A DNA stretch of 64,000 bases from CAWCLK01 sp963796225 (GTDB taxonomy: Bacteria > Actinomycetota > Nitriliruptoria > Nitriliruptorales > Nitriliruptoraceae): contig CAWCLK010000028.1 of NCBI GenBank assembly GCA_963796225.1, positions 103,859 to 167,858 of the forward strand, in the 5' to 3' direction. Position numbers and translations under genes: made by a program. This document shows, piece by piece, positions 36,284 through 44,000 of the stretch. The notes under the pieces were generated by a model. It was not told the DNA's origin and did not search any database. It was given only the letters and a program-made list of their open reading frames with translations. The stretch's first letter is position 1. The number at the start of each line of letters is the position of its first letter.

Positions 36284-37132
36284 ATGCTCGACCAGCCCAC
36301 GCCCGACGTCCGGGACGCCCTCACCTCCCGGGTGGTGGCACACGACCAGTGGTACCACACGCTCGAGCTGGCTCCGGGGGTAGTCACCCCCGGTTGGTAC
36401 GACCTGCGCCAGGTCCTCGACCGCATCCCGTTCCCGCGCGACCTGACCGGCAAGCGCTGCCTCGACGTCGCGACCTTCGACGGGTTCTGGGCCTTCGCCA
36501 TGGAACGCCGGGGCGCGTCCGAGGTGCAGGCCATCGACCTGCTCGACGACCACGCCTGGGACTGGCCGGTGAACGCTGCACCCGGGGCCGTCCGTGCCCT
36601 GTCGCGGCGCAAGCACGCCGGCGAGGGGTTCGAGATCGCGCGGGATGCCCTCGGTTCCCGCGTGGAACGCCACGAGCTCAGCGTCTACGACCTCTCGCCG
36701 GACCGCGTGGGCCTGTTCGACTTCGTCTACGTCGGCTCGTTGCTGCTGCACCTGCAGAACCCCGTCCGGGCGCTGGAGGCCGTCCGGTCGGTCTGCCGCG
36801 GGACGCTGCTGCTGGTCGACGCGATCCACCTCCCCCTGTCGGTCCGCGCGCCCCGCACCCCGACCGCCACCCTGGACGGCGTGGGACGGCCGTGGTGGTG
36901 GAAGCCGAACCGGGCCGGGCTGGTCCGCATGGTGGAGGCCGCGGGCTTCGAGGTGCTGGAACGGCCGACCCACGTGCTCATGCCGCCCGGAGCCGGCCAG
37001 CCCCGCCCCGGGCTCCGGCGCAGCCTGCGAGGGCTGACCTTCCCCGAGGGCCGGACCATCGTCTTCCGAACCTGGGCCGGCGATCCCCACCTCGCGGTGC
37101 ACGCACGCCCGATCGGCCCCCATACCACCTGA
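36284..37132 (+). CDS. SAM-dependent methyltransferase, WYHTL family paralogue 3
   Basis: 282 residues. QWYHTLELAPGVVTPGWYDL, CLDVATFDGFWAFAMERRG, IDLLDDHAWDW and FVYVGSLLLHLQNPVRALEA align with the two paralogues. In motif I the usual Gly is replaced (VATFDG against IGTYDG), as a family variant. The C-terminal WWWKPNRAGLVRMVEAAGF is close to the WWNPNRRALQAMVVAAGY of paralogue 1. It is the last gene of the methyltransferase operon. About 205 bp without a recognised gene separate it from pckA. Confidence 0.87.
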   Translation: MLDQPTPDVRDALTSRVVAHDQWYHTLELAPGVVTPGWYDLRQVLDRIPFPRDLTGKRCLDVATFDGFWAFAMERRGASEVQAIDLLDDHAWDWPVNAAPGAVRALSRRKHAGEGFEIARDALGSRVERHELSVYDLSPDRVGLFDFVYVGSLLLHLQNPVRALEAVRSVCRGTLLLVDAIHLPLSVRAPRTPTATLDGVGRPWWWKPNRAGLVRMVEAAGFEVLERPTHVLMPPGAGQPRPGLRRSLRGLTFPEGRTIVFRTWAGDPHLAVHARPIGPHTT

Positions 37133-37337
37133 AGGGGGCGTCCGTTCGACCCTGCGCCGGTTCGTCCGCTGGGTGAACACCCGGCTACCGTTCAGGGTGA
37201 CGCGCTGCACGGTCGTCGGACGGCGCCCGGCCTGGACCTCGTCGGGGCGCTGGAGTCCGCACGACCCCGCGGTCGCTTCCCCGCATTCCTTGCCACCAAG
37301 GCGCACAGCGTGGTGCGCCACCTCCGAGGAGGCGCCT

Positions 37338-39053
37338 GTGAGCTTCGAGCTCCCCAAGGCCAAGGCCGTCGAGGCCAACCCGACCCAAGAGCAGATGCGC
37401 CAGTGGGCGCAGGAGCTCATGCCACGGGTCACCGAGACCGAGTTCGGCAACCTCAACTACCAGGCCCAGGTGCTGGCACGGCTCGCGCCGTCGACCTTCA
37501 TCGTCACCGACGAGCCCAACGCGAAGAAGACCATCTCGCGGGCCGAGGCCGACGAGTGGGCGGACAAGCAGGACGCCCACATCGCCGACCAGGAGATGAT
37601 CCTGATCGAGGGCTACATCGGCCCCGACCCGGACTTCCGCACGCCCTGCCAGCTCTTCATCGAGAAGACCCAGGCCAACATCCCGGCCATGCAGCAGCAG
37701 CTGTTCTTCCCCAAGGACGACGCCTGGCCCGGCGCCGAGTTCACGGTCATCTACACCCCGTCGCTGTCGGCCGAGGGCAAGCCCAACGACGCCCTGATCA
37801 CCGTCGACTACGACAACTACGTCACCCGCGTCTTCGGCTCCGACTACTTCGGCGAGTCGAAGATGGGCGGCCTGCGGATGTGGAACAAGCTGGTCTACGA
37901 CCGCGACGGTCTGGCGATGCACTCCGGCGCCAAGACCTTCCCGGCCGACGCCACCCCGACGGGTGAGGAGCAGCTCGCGCTCATCATCGGCCTGTCGGGC
38001 ACCGGCAAGACCACCACGACCTTCCGCAACGTCATGGGGTCCCTGCCGGTCCAGGACGACTTCATCGCGCTGATGCCCGACGGCACCGTTCACGCCACCG
38101 AGGACGGCTGCTTCGCCAAGACCTACGGGCTCGACCCGAACGACGAGCCGACCATCCACGGCGGGGCCACCTCCCCCGAGGCCTGGCTCGAGTCCACCGG
38201 GGTCGACCCCGAGACCGGCAAGGTGGACTTCTTCGACGACAGCTACACGGCCAACGGGCGGTGCACCTTCGGGCTGCACATGATCCGCCACCGCGACCCG
38301 CGGGACCTGCCGAAGGCCAACTACCTGTTCATCCTGAACCGCAACGAGGACATCATCCCGGCGGTCGCCAAGCTCAAGCCCGAACAGGCCGCCTACTACT
38401 TCATGCTGGGCGAGACCAAGGGCACCTCGGCCGGCGGCGCCGCCGAGGCCGGCAAGAAGCTGCGCGTCCCGGGCACCAACCCGTTCTGGTTCGAGAACGA
38501 CGCCTCGCAGGCCAACCGGCTGCTCGAGCTGCTCGAGACCGCCCCGCTCGAGGTCTACCTGTTCAACACCGGCGCGGTGGGCGGTCCCGCCGACTCCGAG
38601 CACGGCCACAAGATCCACATCCCCGACTCCGCCGAGGTCCAGCGCGGCATCGTCGAGGGCACGATCGAGTGGGAGGAGGACCCCGACTTCGGCTACTTCG
38701 TCGCCGCCGGGGGCCTCGACATCAACGAGGGCAAGCTCCAGCCCCGCAAGCTCTACGAGTCCCAGGGCCGCAGCGACGAGTACGCCCAGATCGTCGCCAC
38801 CCTCAAGGCGCAGCGCGAGGAGTACCTCGCCCAGTACGCCGACCAGCTCGACCCGCGGGTGGCCAAGGCCGCCCAGTGGGGGGGGGGAGCCTCAGCCCGG
38901 CAGGCCCAGGACGTCGGTCAGGAACTCGCTGACGACCTCGGCCGCGGCAGCAGGGCCAGGCCGTGCCGGGTCCGGGCACAGTCTCGAGCCGGACCCGGAC
39001 GCCCGCGTCGCGCAGGGCATCCCGCATGGCGCGCGCGTCCACGAGCGGCATGA
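37338..39053 (+). CDS. pckA: Phosphoenolpyruvate carboxykinase (ATP), 3' end uncertain
   Basis: The enzyme converts oxaloacetate plus ATP to phosphoenolpyruvate, CO2 and ADP in gluconeogenesis. GLSGTGKTTT near residue 218 is the kinase-1a P-loop of the ATP class; the GTP class has a different ACGKTN loop. Other conserved pieces are YFGESKMGGLRMWNK, DDFIALMPDG, MLGETKGTSAGGAAEAGKK and the NTGAVGG region. The GTG start has GAGGAGG five bases upstream. The conserved protein ends near residue 513 (38876). Then comes a run of ten G (38878-38887), after which the frame stays open to 39053, running 160 bp antisense through the esterase gene. The true stop was probably lost by an indel in that run. 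Confidence 0.9.
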   Translation: MSFELPKAKAVEANPTQEQMRQWAQELMPRVTETEFGNLNYQAQVLARLAPSTFIVTDEPNAKKTISRAEADEWADKQDAHIADQEMILIEGYIGPDPDFRTPCQLFIEKTQANIPAMQQQLFFPKDDAWPGAEFTVIYTPSLSAEGKPNDALITVDYDNYVTRVFGSDYFGESKMGGLRMWNKLVYDRDGLAMHSGAKTFPADATPTGEEQLALIIGLSGTGKTTTTFRNVMGSLPVQDDFIALMPDGTVHATEDGCFAKTYGLDPNDEPTIHGGATSPEAWLESTGVDPETGKVDFFDDSYTANGRCTFGLHMIRHRDPRDLPKANYLFILNRNEDIIPAVAKLKPEQAAYYFMLGETKGTSAGGAAEAGKKLRVPGTNPFWFENDASQANRLLELLETAPLEVYLFNTGAVGGPADSEHGHKIHIPDSAEVQRGIVEGTIEWEEDPDFGYFVAAGGLDINEGKLQPRKLYESQGRSDEYAQIVATLKAQREEYLAQYADQLDPRVAKAAQWGGGASARQAQDVGQELADDLGRGSRARPCRVRAQSRAGPGRPRRAGHPAWRARPRAA

Positions 39054-39903
39054 TCTCGTCCTCGGACTGCAGCAGCAGCGTCGGCGGGTCGTCCGGTGAC
39101 ACGAGGTGCACCGGGGACGCGGCTTGCGCGACCTCGGCGCACGCCGCGCTCGCGCGGTCGGAGCACCCGAGGTACGTGAAGAGCCGGTCCGCGACGATGT
39201 CGGCGTCCTGGTTGTCCATGGCGCGGGTCGCCAGGGGGATGTCGTAGATCCCCGACCACGACACCCAGGCCGCGACCTGCGGCCCCGGTCGTCCAGGGCG
39301 ACGAGTCCCGTGAGGTGGCCGCCGGCCGAGTCGCCGGCCAGCACGACCCGGTCGTGGTCCACGGGCAGGTCGGCGTCGTCGACGACGTGGCGCAGCGCCG
39401 CGGCGACGTCGTCGACTCCGCCGGGTGCGTCACCCCGGGGGCGAGCCGGTAGTCGACGCTGGCGGCGACCCACCCGATCGCCGCGAGGCTGGTCGCCATC
39501 TGGTGATAGCTCGCGCGGCTGCCGTCCGTCCATCCCCCGCCGTGGACCAGGACGATCGTCGGGCGGGCGTCGGGGGTGCCGGTGGGGCTCGGGACGGTGT
39601 CGTCGGGGACGTACAGGTCGACCACCTGCCGGGGCTCGCTGCCGTAGGCCACGGCCTGTCGCCACGCGACCTCGTCGGCGGGACCACCACGGCGTTGGTC
39701 GTCGCCCCGTCGCTCGCCCCGTCCGGCCGCCGCCCCGCGGCGCCCCCGTCGCCGCAGGCCGCCCCGAGCAGCCCCGCCAGCACGGCGGCTGCGGCTGCGG
39801 CGCGGCGGGTGCGTGGGTGGGCGAGCAGGACACCAGCCCCTGGTCGGCGACGGTCGGATGGTGCAGGGTGCCATCGCGTCCCGACCCGCGACGTTGCCAC
39901 CAT
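38892..39903 (-). pseudogene. Lipoprotein alpha/beta-hydrolase (esterase), frameshifted
   Basis: A lipobox signal (AAVLAGLLGAAC) starts at the ATG at 39903. The frame then changes at least four times, but an HSL/Aes-like hydrolase is readable: IVLVHGGGW (oxyanion hole), VAASVDYRLAPG, VVLAGDSAGGHLTGLVALDD (nucleophile Ser), IYDIPLATRAMDNQDADIVA, PTLLLQSEDEIMPL (acid) and the His of HGLALL near the end. The stop lies four bases beyond the G10 run at the end of pckA, so both 3' ends are doubtful. It is probably an outer-face carboxylesterase; the substrate is unknown. Confidence 0.72.
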
Positions 39904-40023
39904 TGTCCGTTCGCGCTTGGCGGGGCAGGCGCGACGCTGGCAGGCTTGCGCCCCGCCCCGCTGCGGTCTCGAAGGTCGGAGAGGACCCGTGAGCCCACCA
40001 CCGACGCGCTGCCCGCGCGCACG

Positions 40024-40917
40024 ATGACCCACCTCAAGCAGCTCGAGGCCGAGTCGATCCACATCATCCGCGAGGTCGTCGCCGAGTTCGACAACCCCGT
40101 GATGCTGTACTCGATCGGCAAGGACAGCTCGGTGATGCTGCACCTTGCCCGCAAGGCGTTCTTCCCGGGCAACCTGCCGTTCCCGCTGCTGCACGTCGAC
40201 ACGACGTGGAAGTTCCAGGACATGATCACGTTCCGCGACCGCACGGCCGAGGAGCTCGGCCTCGACCTGCGGGTGTGGACGAACATGGAGGCCAAGGAGC
40301 AGGGGATCAACCCCTTCGACCACGGGTCCAAGAACTACACCGACATCATGAAGACCCAGGCCCTCAAGCAGGCCCTGGACCACTACCGCTTCGACGCGGC
40401 CTTCGGCGGGGCGCGGCGCGACGAGGAGAAGTCCCGCGCCAAGGAACGCATCTACTCGTTCCGTGACCGCTTCCACCGGTGGGACCCGAAGAACCAGCGC
40501 CCCGAGCTGTGGAACCTCTACAACGGCCGCCACCACCGGGGCGAGTCGATCCGCGTGTTCCCGCTGAGCAACTGGACCGAGCTCGACATCTGGCAGTACA
40601 TCTGGCTCGAGGAGATCCCGATCGTGCCGCTGTACTACTCGGCCGAGCGCCCCGTCGTCGAGCGCGACGGCACGCTGATCATGGTCGACGACGACCGCTT
40701 CCGGTTCGAGCCGGGCGAGGAGCCCGAGATGCGTTCGGTCCGGTTCCGCACCCTCGGCTGCTACCCGCTGTCCGGCGCGGTCGAGTCCACGGCCGACACG
40801 CTGCCGCAGATCATCCAGGAGATGCTGCTGGCCACCCGGTCGGAGCGCGAAGGGCGCGTGATCGACTACGACCAGTCCGGCTCCATGGAGGAGAAGAAGC
40901 GCGAGGGGTACTTCTAG
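40024..40917 (+). CDS. cysD: Sulfate adenylyltransferase subunit 2
   Basis: 297 residues. MLYSIGKDSSVMLHLA is the PP-loop (SGGKDS-like, here SIGKDSS), then PLLHVDTTWKFQDM, NPFDHGSKNYTDIMKT, FGGARRDEEKSRAKER, VFPLSNWTELDIWQYI and RFRTLGCYPLSGAVES: the full CysD pattern. With CysN it makes adenylylsulfate from sulfate and ATP, driven by GTP hydrolysis. The ATG at 40024 is used; the protein may extend slightly upstream. The CysNC gene starts directly after its stop. No cysH or sulfite reductase gene is nearby, which favours a role in sulfation, though reduction genes could lie elsewhere. Confidence 0.93.
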   Translation: MTHLKQLEAESIHIIREVVAEFDNPVMLYSIGKDSSVMLHLARKAFFPGNLPFPLLHVDTTWKFQDMITFRDRTAEELGLDLRVWTNMEAKEQGINPFDHGSKNYTDIMKTQALKQALDHYRFDAAFGGARRDEEKSRAKERIYSFRDRFHRWDPKNQRPELWNLYNGRHHRGESIRVFPLSNWTELDIWQYIWLEEIPIVPLYYSAERPVVERDGTLIMVDDDRFRFEPGEEPEMRSVRFRTLGCYPLSGAVESTADTLPQIIQEMLLATRSEREGRVIDYDQSGSMEEKKREGYF

Positions 40918-42858
40918 ATGAGCCACAAGAGCGAACTGATCGCCACGGACATCGAGGCGTACCTCGCCGAGCACGAGCGCAAGGACCTGCTGCGCTTCCT
41001 CACGTGCGGCTCGGTGGACGACGGCAAGTCGACGCTGATCGGTCGGCTGCTGCACGACGCCCACATGATCTACGAGGACCAGCTGGCCTCGGTCGAGGCG
41101 GACTCGACCACGCAGGGCTCCACCGGCGGCGAGGTCGACCTGGCGCTGCTCATGGACGGCCTGAAGGCCGAGCGCGAGCAGGGCATCACCATCGACGTGG
41201 CCTACCGCTACTTCTCCACGTCGCGGCGCAAGTTCATCATCGCCGACACCCCCGGCCACGAGCAGTACACCCGCAACATGGCCACCGGGGCCTCGACCTG
41301 CGACCTCGCGGTGCTGCTCATCGACGCCCGCAACGGCGTGGTCACCCAGACCCGCCGGCACTCCTTCCTCGTGTCGCTGCTCGGCATCCAGCACGTGCTC
41401 GTCTGCGTCAACAAGATGGACCTCGTCGACTGGTCCAAGGACCGGTTCGAGGAGATCCGCGACGACTACCTCGAGTTCGCGTCCTCGCTCGGGATCGACG
41501 ACCCCTACGTGGTCCCGGTGTCGGCGCTGACCGGCGACCACGTGGTCGACCCGTCACCGAACATGCCGTGGTTCGAGGGCCCGCCGGTGCTCGAGCACCT
41601 CGAGACCGTCGACGTCGAGGCCGCCCGCAACTTCGACGACTTCCGCCTGCCGGTGCAGCTCGTGTCGCGCCCCGACCTCAGCTTCCGCGGGTTCCAGGGC
41701 ACGATCGCCTCGGGCGTGGTCCGCGCCGGCGACGAGGTCATGGTGATGCCGACCGGGACCCGCTCCACGGTCGATCGCATCGTCACCTTCGACGGCGACC
41801 TCGACGAGGCGTTCGTCGACCAGGCGATCACGCTGACGCTGGCCGACGAGATCGACGTGTCGCGCGGCGACATGATCGTGCACCCGGGCAACCGCCCGCA
41901 CCGCAGCCACGACGTCGACGCGCACCTGGTCTGGATGAACGCCGACCCGATGGTGCCGGGGCGCTCCTACCTGCTGCGCCAGGCGACCCGCACCACCAAC
42001 GCGGTCGTGTCCCAGCTCCACCACCGCGTGAACGTGAACACGCTGGCCACCGAGCCCGCGGGCACGCTCGAGCTCAACGAGATCGGCCGGGTCACCGTGT
42101 CGGCCGAGGAGCTGCTGCTGTTCGACCCCTACGCGCAGAACCGCACCACCGGGGCGTTCATCCTCATCGACCGGATGACCAACGCCACGGTCGGGGCGGG
42201 GATGATCGTCGACCGCTCGGCCCAGGGCGTCTGGGACGAGCCCGCGGTCGAGACCCTGGTGCGCACCCGCTCGGACGTGCAGCTCGAGGAACGGCAGCGC
42301 CGCTACGGCCAGCAGCCCGCCACCGTGCTGCTGACGGGCCTGCCGGCGTCGGGCAAGTCGACGCTGGCCCGCGCGCTGGAACGTGCCCTGTTCGAACGCG
42401 GCCGGGCCACGCTGCGGCTCGACGGCCAGAACATGCGCCTGGGCCTGTCGCGCGACCTCGGGTTCTCCTCCGAGGAACGGTCCGAGAACCTGCGCCGCGC
42501 GGGCGAGGTCGCCCGCCTGGCCAACAACCAGGGCCTGATCGTGCTGGCGGCGTTCGTCGCCCCGGCCGCCGAGGTTCGCGACCGCGTGCGCGAGCTGATC
42601 CTGCCCGAGCGGTTCATCGAGGTGTTCTGCGACGCCCCGGTGGACGTGTGTCGCGAACGCGACACCGACGGCATGTACGCCCGGGCCGACAGCGGCGAGA
42701 TCCACGCCTTCCCGGGCGTGACCGCGCCGTACGACCGCCCCGTCGACCCGGCGCTGCACCTGCGCACCGACGAGCAGTCGGTCGAGGAGTCGGTGCTGGC
42801 GATCATGCAGCTGCTCGAGGACCGCGGGGTCCTGCGGCCCCCGAGCAACGGCGACTGA
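40918..42858 (+). CDS. cysN: Bifunctional sulfate adenylyltransferase subunit 1 / adenylylsulfate kinase (CysNC)
   Basis: 646 residues. The N-terminal GTPase has GSVDDGKSTLIGRLL (G1), DTPGHEQYTRNM (G3) and NKMDLVDW (G4), followed by two beta-barrel domains. From about residue 455 an APS kinase domain follows: VLLTGLPASGKSTLARALE (P-loop), LDGQNMRLGLSRDLGFS, ENLRRAGEVARL, and DVCRERDTDGMYARA. In many APS kinases the last stretch reads KDPKGLY; here it is a variant. The fusion makes PAPS directly, which suits donor supply to the two sulfotransferases of the neighbouring glycan island. It is adjacent to cysD with no gap. Confidence 0.93.
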   Translation: MSHKSELIATDIEAYLAEHERKDLLRFLTCGSVDDGKSTLIGRLLHDAHMIYEDQLASVEADSTTQGSTGGEVDLALLMDGLKAEREQGITIDVAYRYFSTSRRKFIIADTPGHEQYTRNMATGASTCDLAVLLIDARNGVVTQTRRHSFLVSLLGIQHVLVCVNKMDLVDWSKDRFEEIRDDYLEFASSLGIDDPYVVPVSALTGDHVVDPSPNMPWFEGPPVLEHLETVDVEAARNFDDFRLPVQLVSRPDLSFRGFQGTIASGVVRAGDEVMVMPTGTRSTVDRIVTFDGDLDEAFVDQAITLTLADEIDVSRGDMIVHPGNRPHRSHDVDAHLVWMNADPMVPGRSYLLRQATRTTNAVVSQLHHRVNVNTLATEPAGTLELNEIGRVTVSAEELLLFDPYAQNRTTGAFILIDRMTNATVGAGMIVDRSAQGVWDEPAVETLVRTRSDVQLEERQRRYGQQPATVLLTGLPASGKSTLARALERALFERGRATLRLDGQNMRLGLSRDLGFSSEERSENLRRAGEVARLANNQGLIVLAAFVAPAAEVRDRVRELILPERFIEVFCDAPVDVCRERDTDGMYARADSGEIHAFPGVTAPYDRPVDPALHLRTDEQSVEESVLAIMQLLEDRGVLRPPSNGD

Positions 42859-42883
42859 GAGCAGAGCGACAGCGCTGACGCTC

Positions 42884-43430
42884 AGCGTGACGGTGATGGT
42901 GCCCTTCATCCCGGCGTCGTAGTGCCCGGGCTGGTGGCACCCGTACAGCACCTCGCCGGCCTCGGTGAAGTGCCAGGTGATGGAGTTGGTCGAGCCGGGC
43001 TCGATGTCGATGGCGTTGGGGTCGGCGTGCTGCCATGTCGCCGTCCTCGCTGGCCATCTCCTGCATCTCGGCCTCGTGTTCCTTCTGGGCGTCCTCGTCG
43101 CCGATGACGAACGCGTGCACGATCTGGCCGGTGTTGTGGACCTCGAAGGTGACGGTCTCGCCCTGCTCGACCTCGACGGCTGTCGGGGTCGAAGGCGAAG
43201 TCGTCGGAGGCCTCGACCTCGACGGTGCGGTCGGCGTCGGACGCATCGGCGGGTTCGCCGAAGGCGAAGTCGTGCCCCTCGGAGCTGGACATGTCCATGC
43301 CCGTGCCCTCGTCGGAGCTGGCGCCGGCGTCGTCGTTCCCGCAGGCCGTGGTGGCCAGGGCGAGCACGAGGGCCAGCAGCAGGACGAGCAGACGGGGGGG
43401 TGTGGATGTGCGGACAGGATGGGTGCGCAT
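42884..43430 (-). pseudogene. Cupredoxin-domain lipoprotein (frameshifted)
   Basis: The ATG at 43430 (AAGGA upstream) opens a lipoprotein signal ending LATTAC. A Met/Ser/Asp-rich stretch (GTGMDMSSSEGHDF) follows. After frame changes the domain reads PTAVEVEQGETVTFEVHNTG, QIVHAFVIGDE (first copper His) and VLYGCHQPGHYDAGMKGTI, giving Cys, His and Met ligands of a type 1 copper site. About three frame shifts are needed, and the normal end (GTITVT) lacks its stop in frame. This is a plastocyanin/amicyanin-like electron carrier or copper store on the outer face. A short C-terminal hairpin sequence lies at 42873-42887. Confidence 0.72.
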
Positions 43431-43561
43431 TGGGTGGGTCCTTCGTCGTTGGGGGATTCGCGCAGTGGGGGTGGGCGACGGTCAGCGTCGCCCCGCCCCG
43501 CTACTCGATGAGGACCACCGACGCGAGGACACAGGGCTGAGGGGGAGAACGGTCGTGACGG

Positions 43562-43872
43562 TCACCGCGGGCGACCTCGCGCGGGGCGGACCGCGAGGCG
43601 CTGTCGACGGGTCACGAGCGCCGCGGCGAGCAGCAGCACCGGGAGGAGCAGGACCGGCGGACCGGTCGGTCGTCGGGATCGGTGACGTGGCAGGCCACCA
43701 TCCCGTGGGCGCAGGGCGGAGCCGTGGGGAGCTGCGGCGAGCTGGCCACGGGCCGGACCCGCGGCGCCAGCGCCGGTGCCACCGGGGCGTTGAGCATCCA
43801 GAGGTGTGCCACCAGGGCCAGCGCCAGGGCGACGCCGACTCGGGTCCGACGGGACACGTTTGAATAATTCAC
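43562..43872 (-). CDS. Small membrane protein with central Cys/His motif (one frameshift)
   Basis: About 103 residues. The first helix (VGVALALALVAHLWMLNAPV) is followed by a short outer loop with PPCAHGMVACHV, then a second helix (PVLLLPVLLLAAALV) reached after one frame shift near 43665, and a basic tail. The two-helix shape with CxHGM...CH resembles small actinobacterial copper-related or DUF6153-like proteins; I am not certain. GTG starts are possible at 43872 and 43857. It precedes the cupredoxin gene on the same strand, so a joint role in copper handling is plausible. Confidence 0.5.
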
Positions 43873-44000
43873 GGCCTCTCGGTTCGAGGCTGGGGTGGAC
43901 GAGGGACGTGTCCAAGGCCGGCCGGACGTCGCAGGACCCGCTGACCGCACCGTCGAACCTGTCGATCGGTGGAGGTCCACCGGTGGTGGGAGGACGCGGC

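Noticed and set aside
38888..39053. C-terminal extension of PEPCK
   Set aside because: It follows a G10 run, is antisense to the esterase and is low-complexity, so it is probably not part of the enzyme.
39904..40023. Riboswitch or regulator site upstream of cysD
   Set aside because: No recognisable structure or conserved box was seen in these 120 bases.
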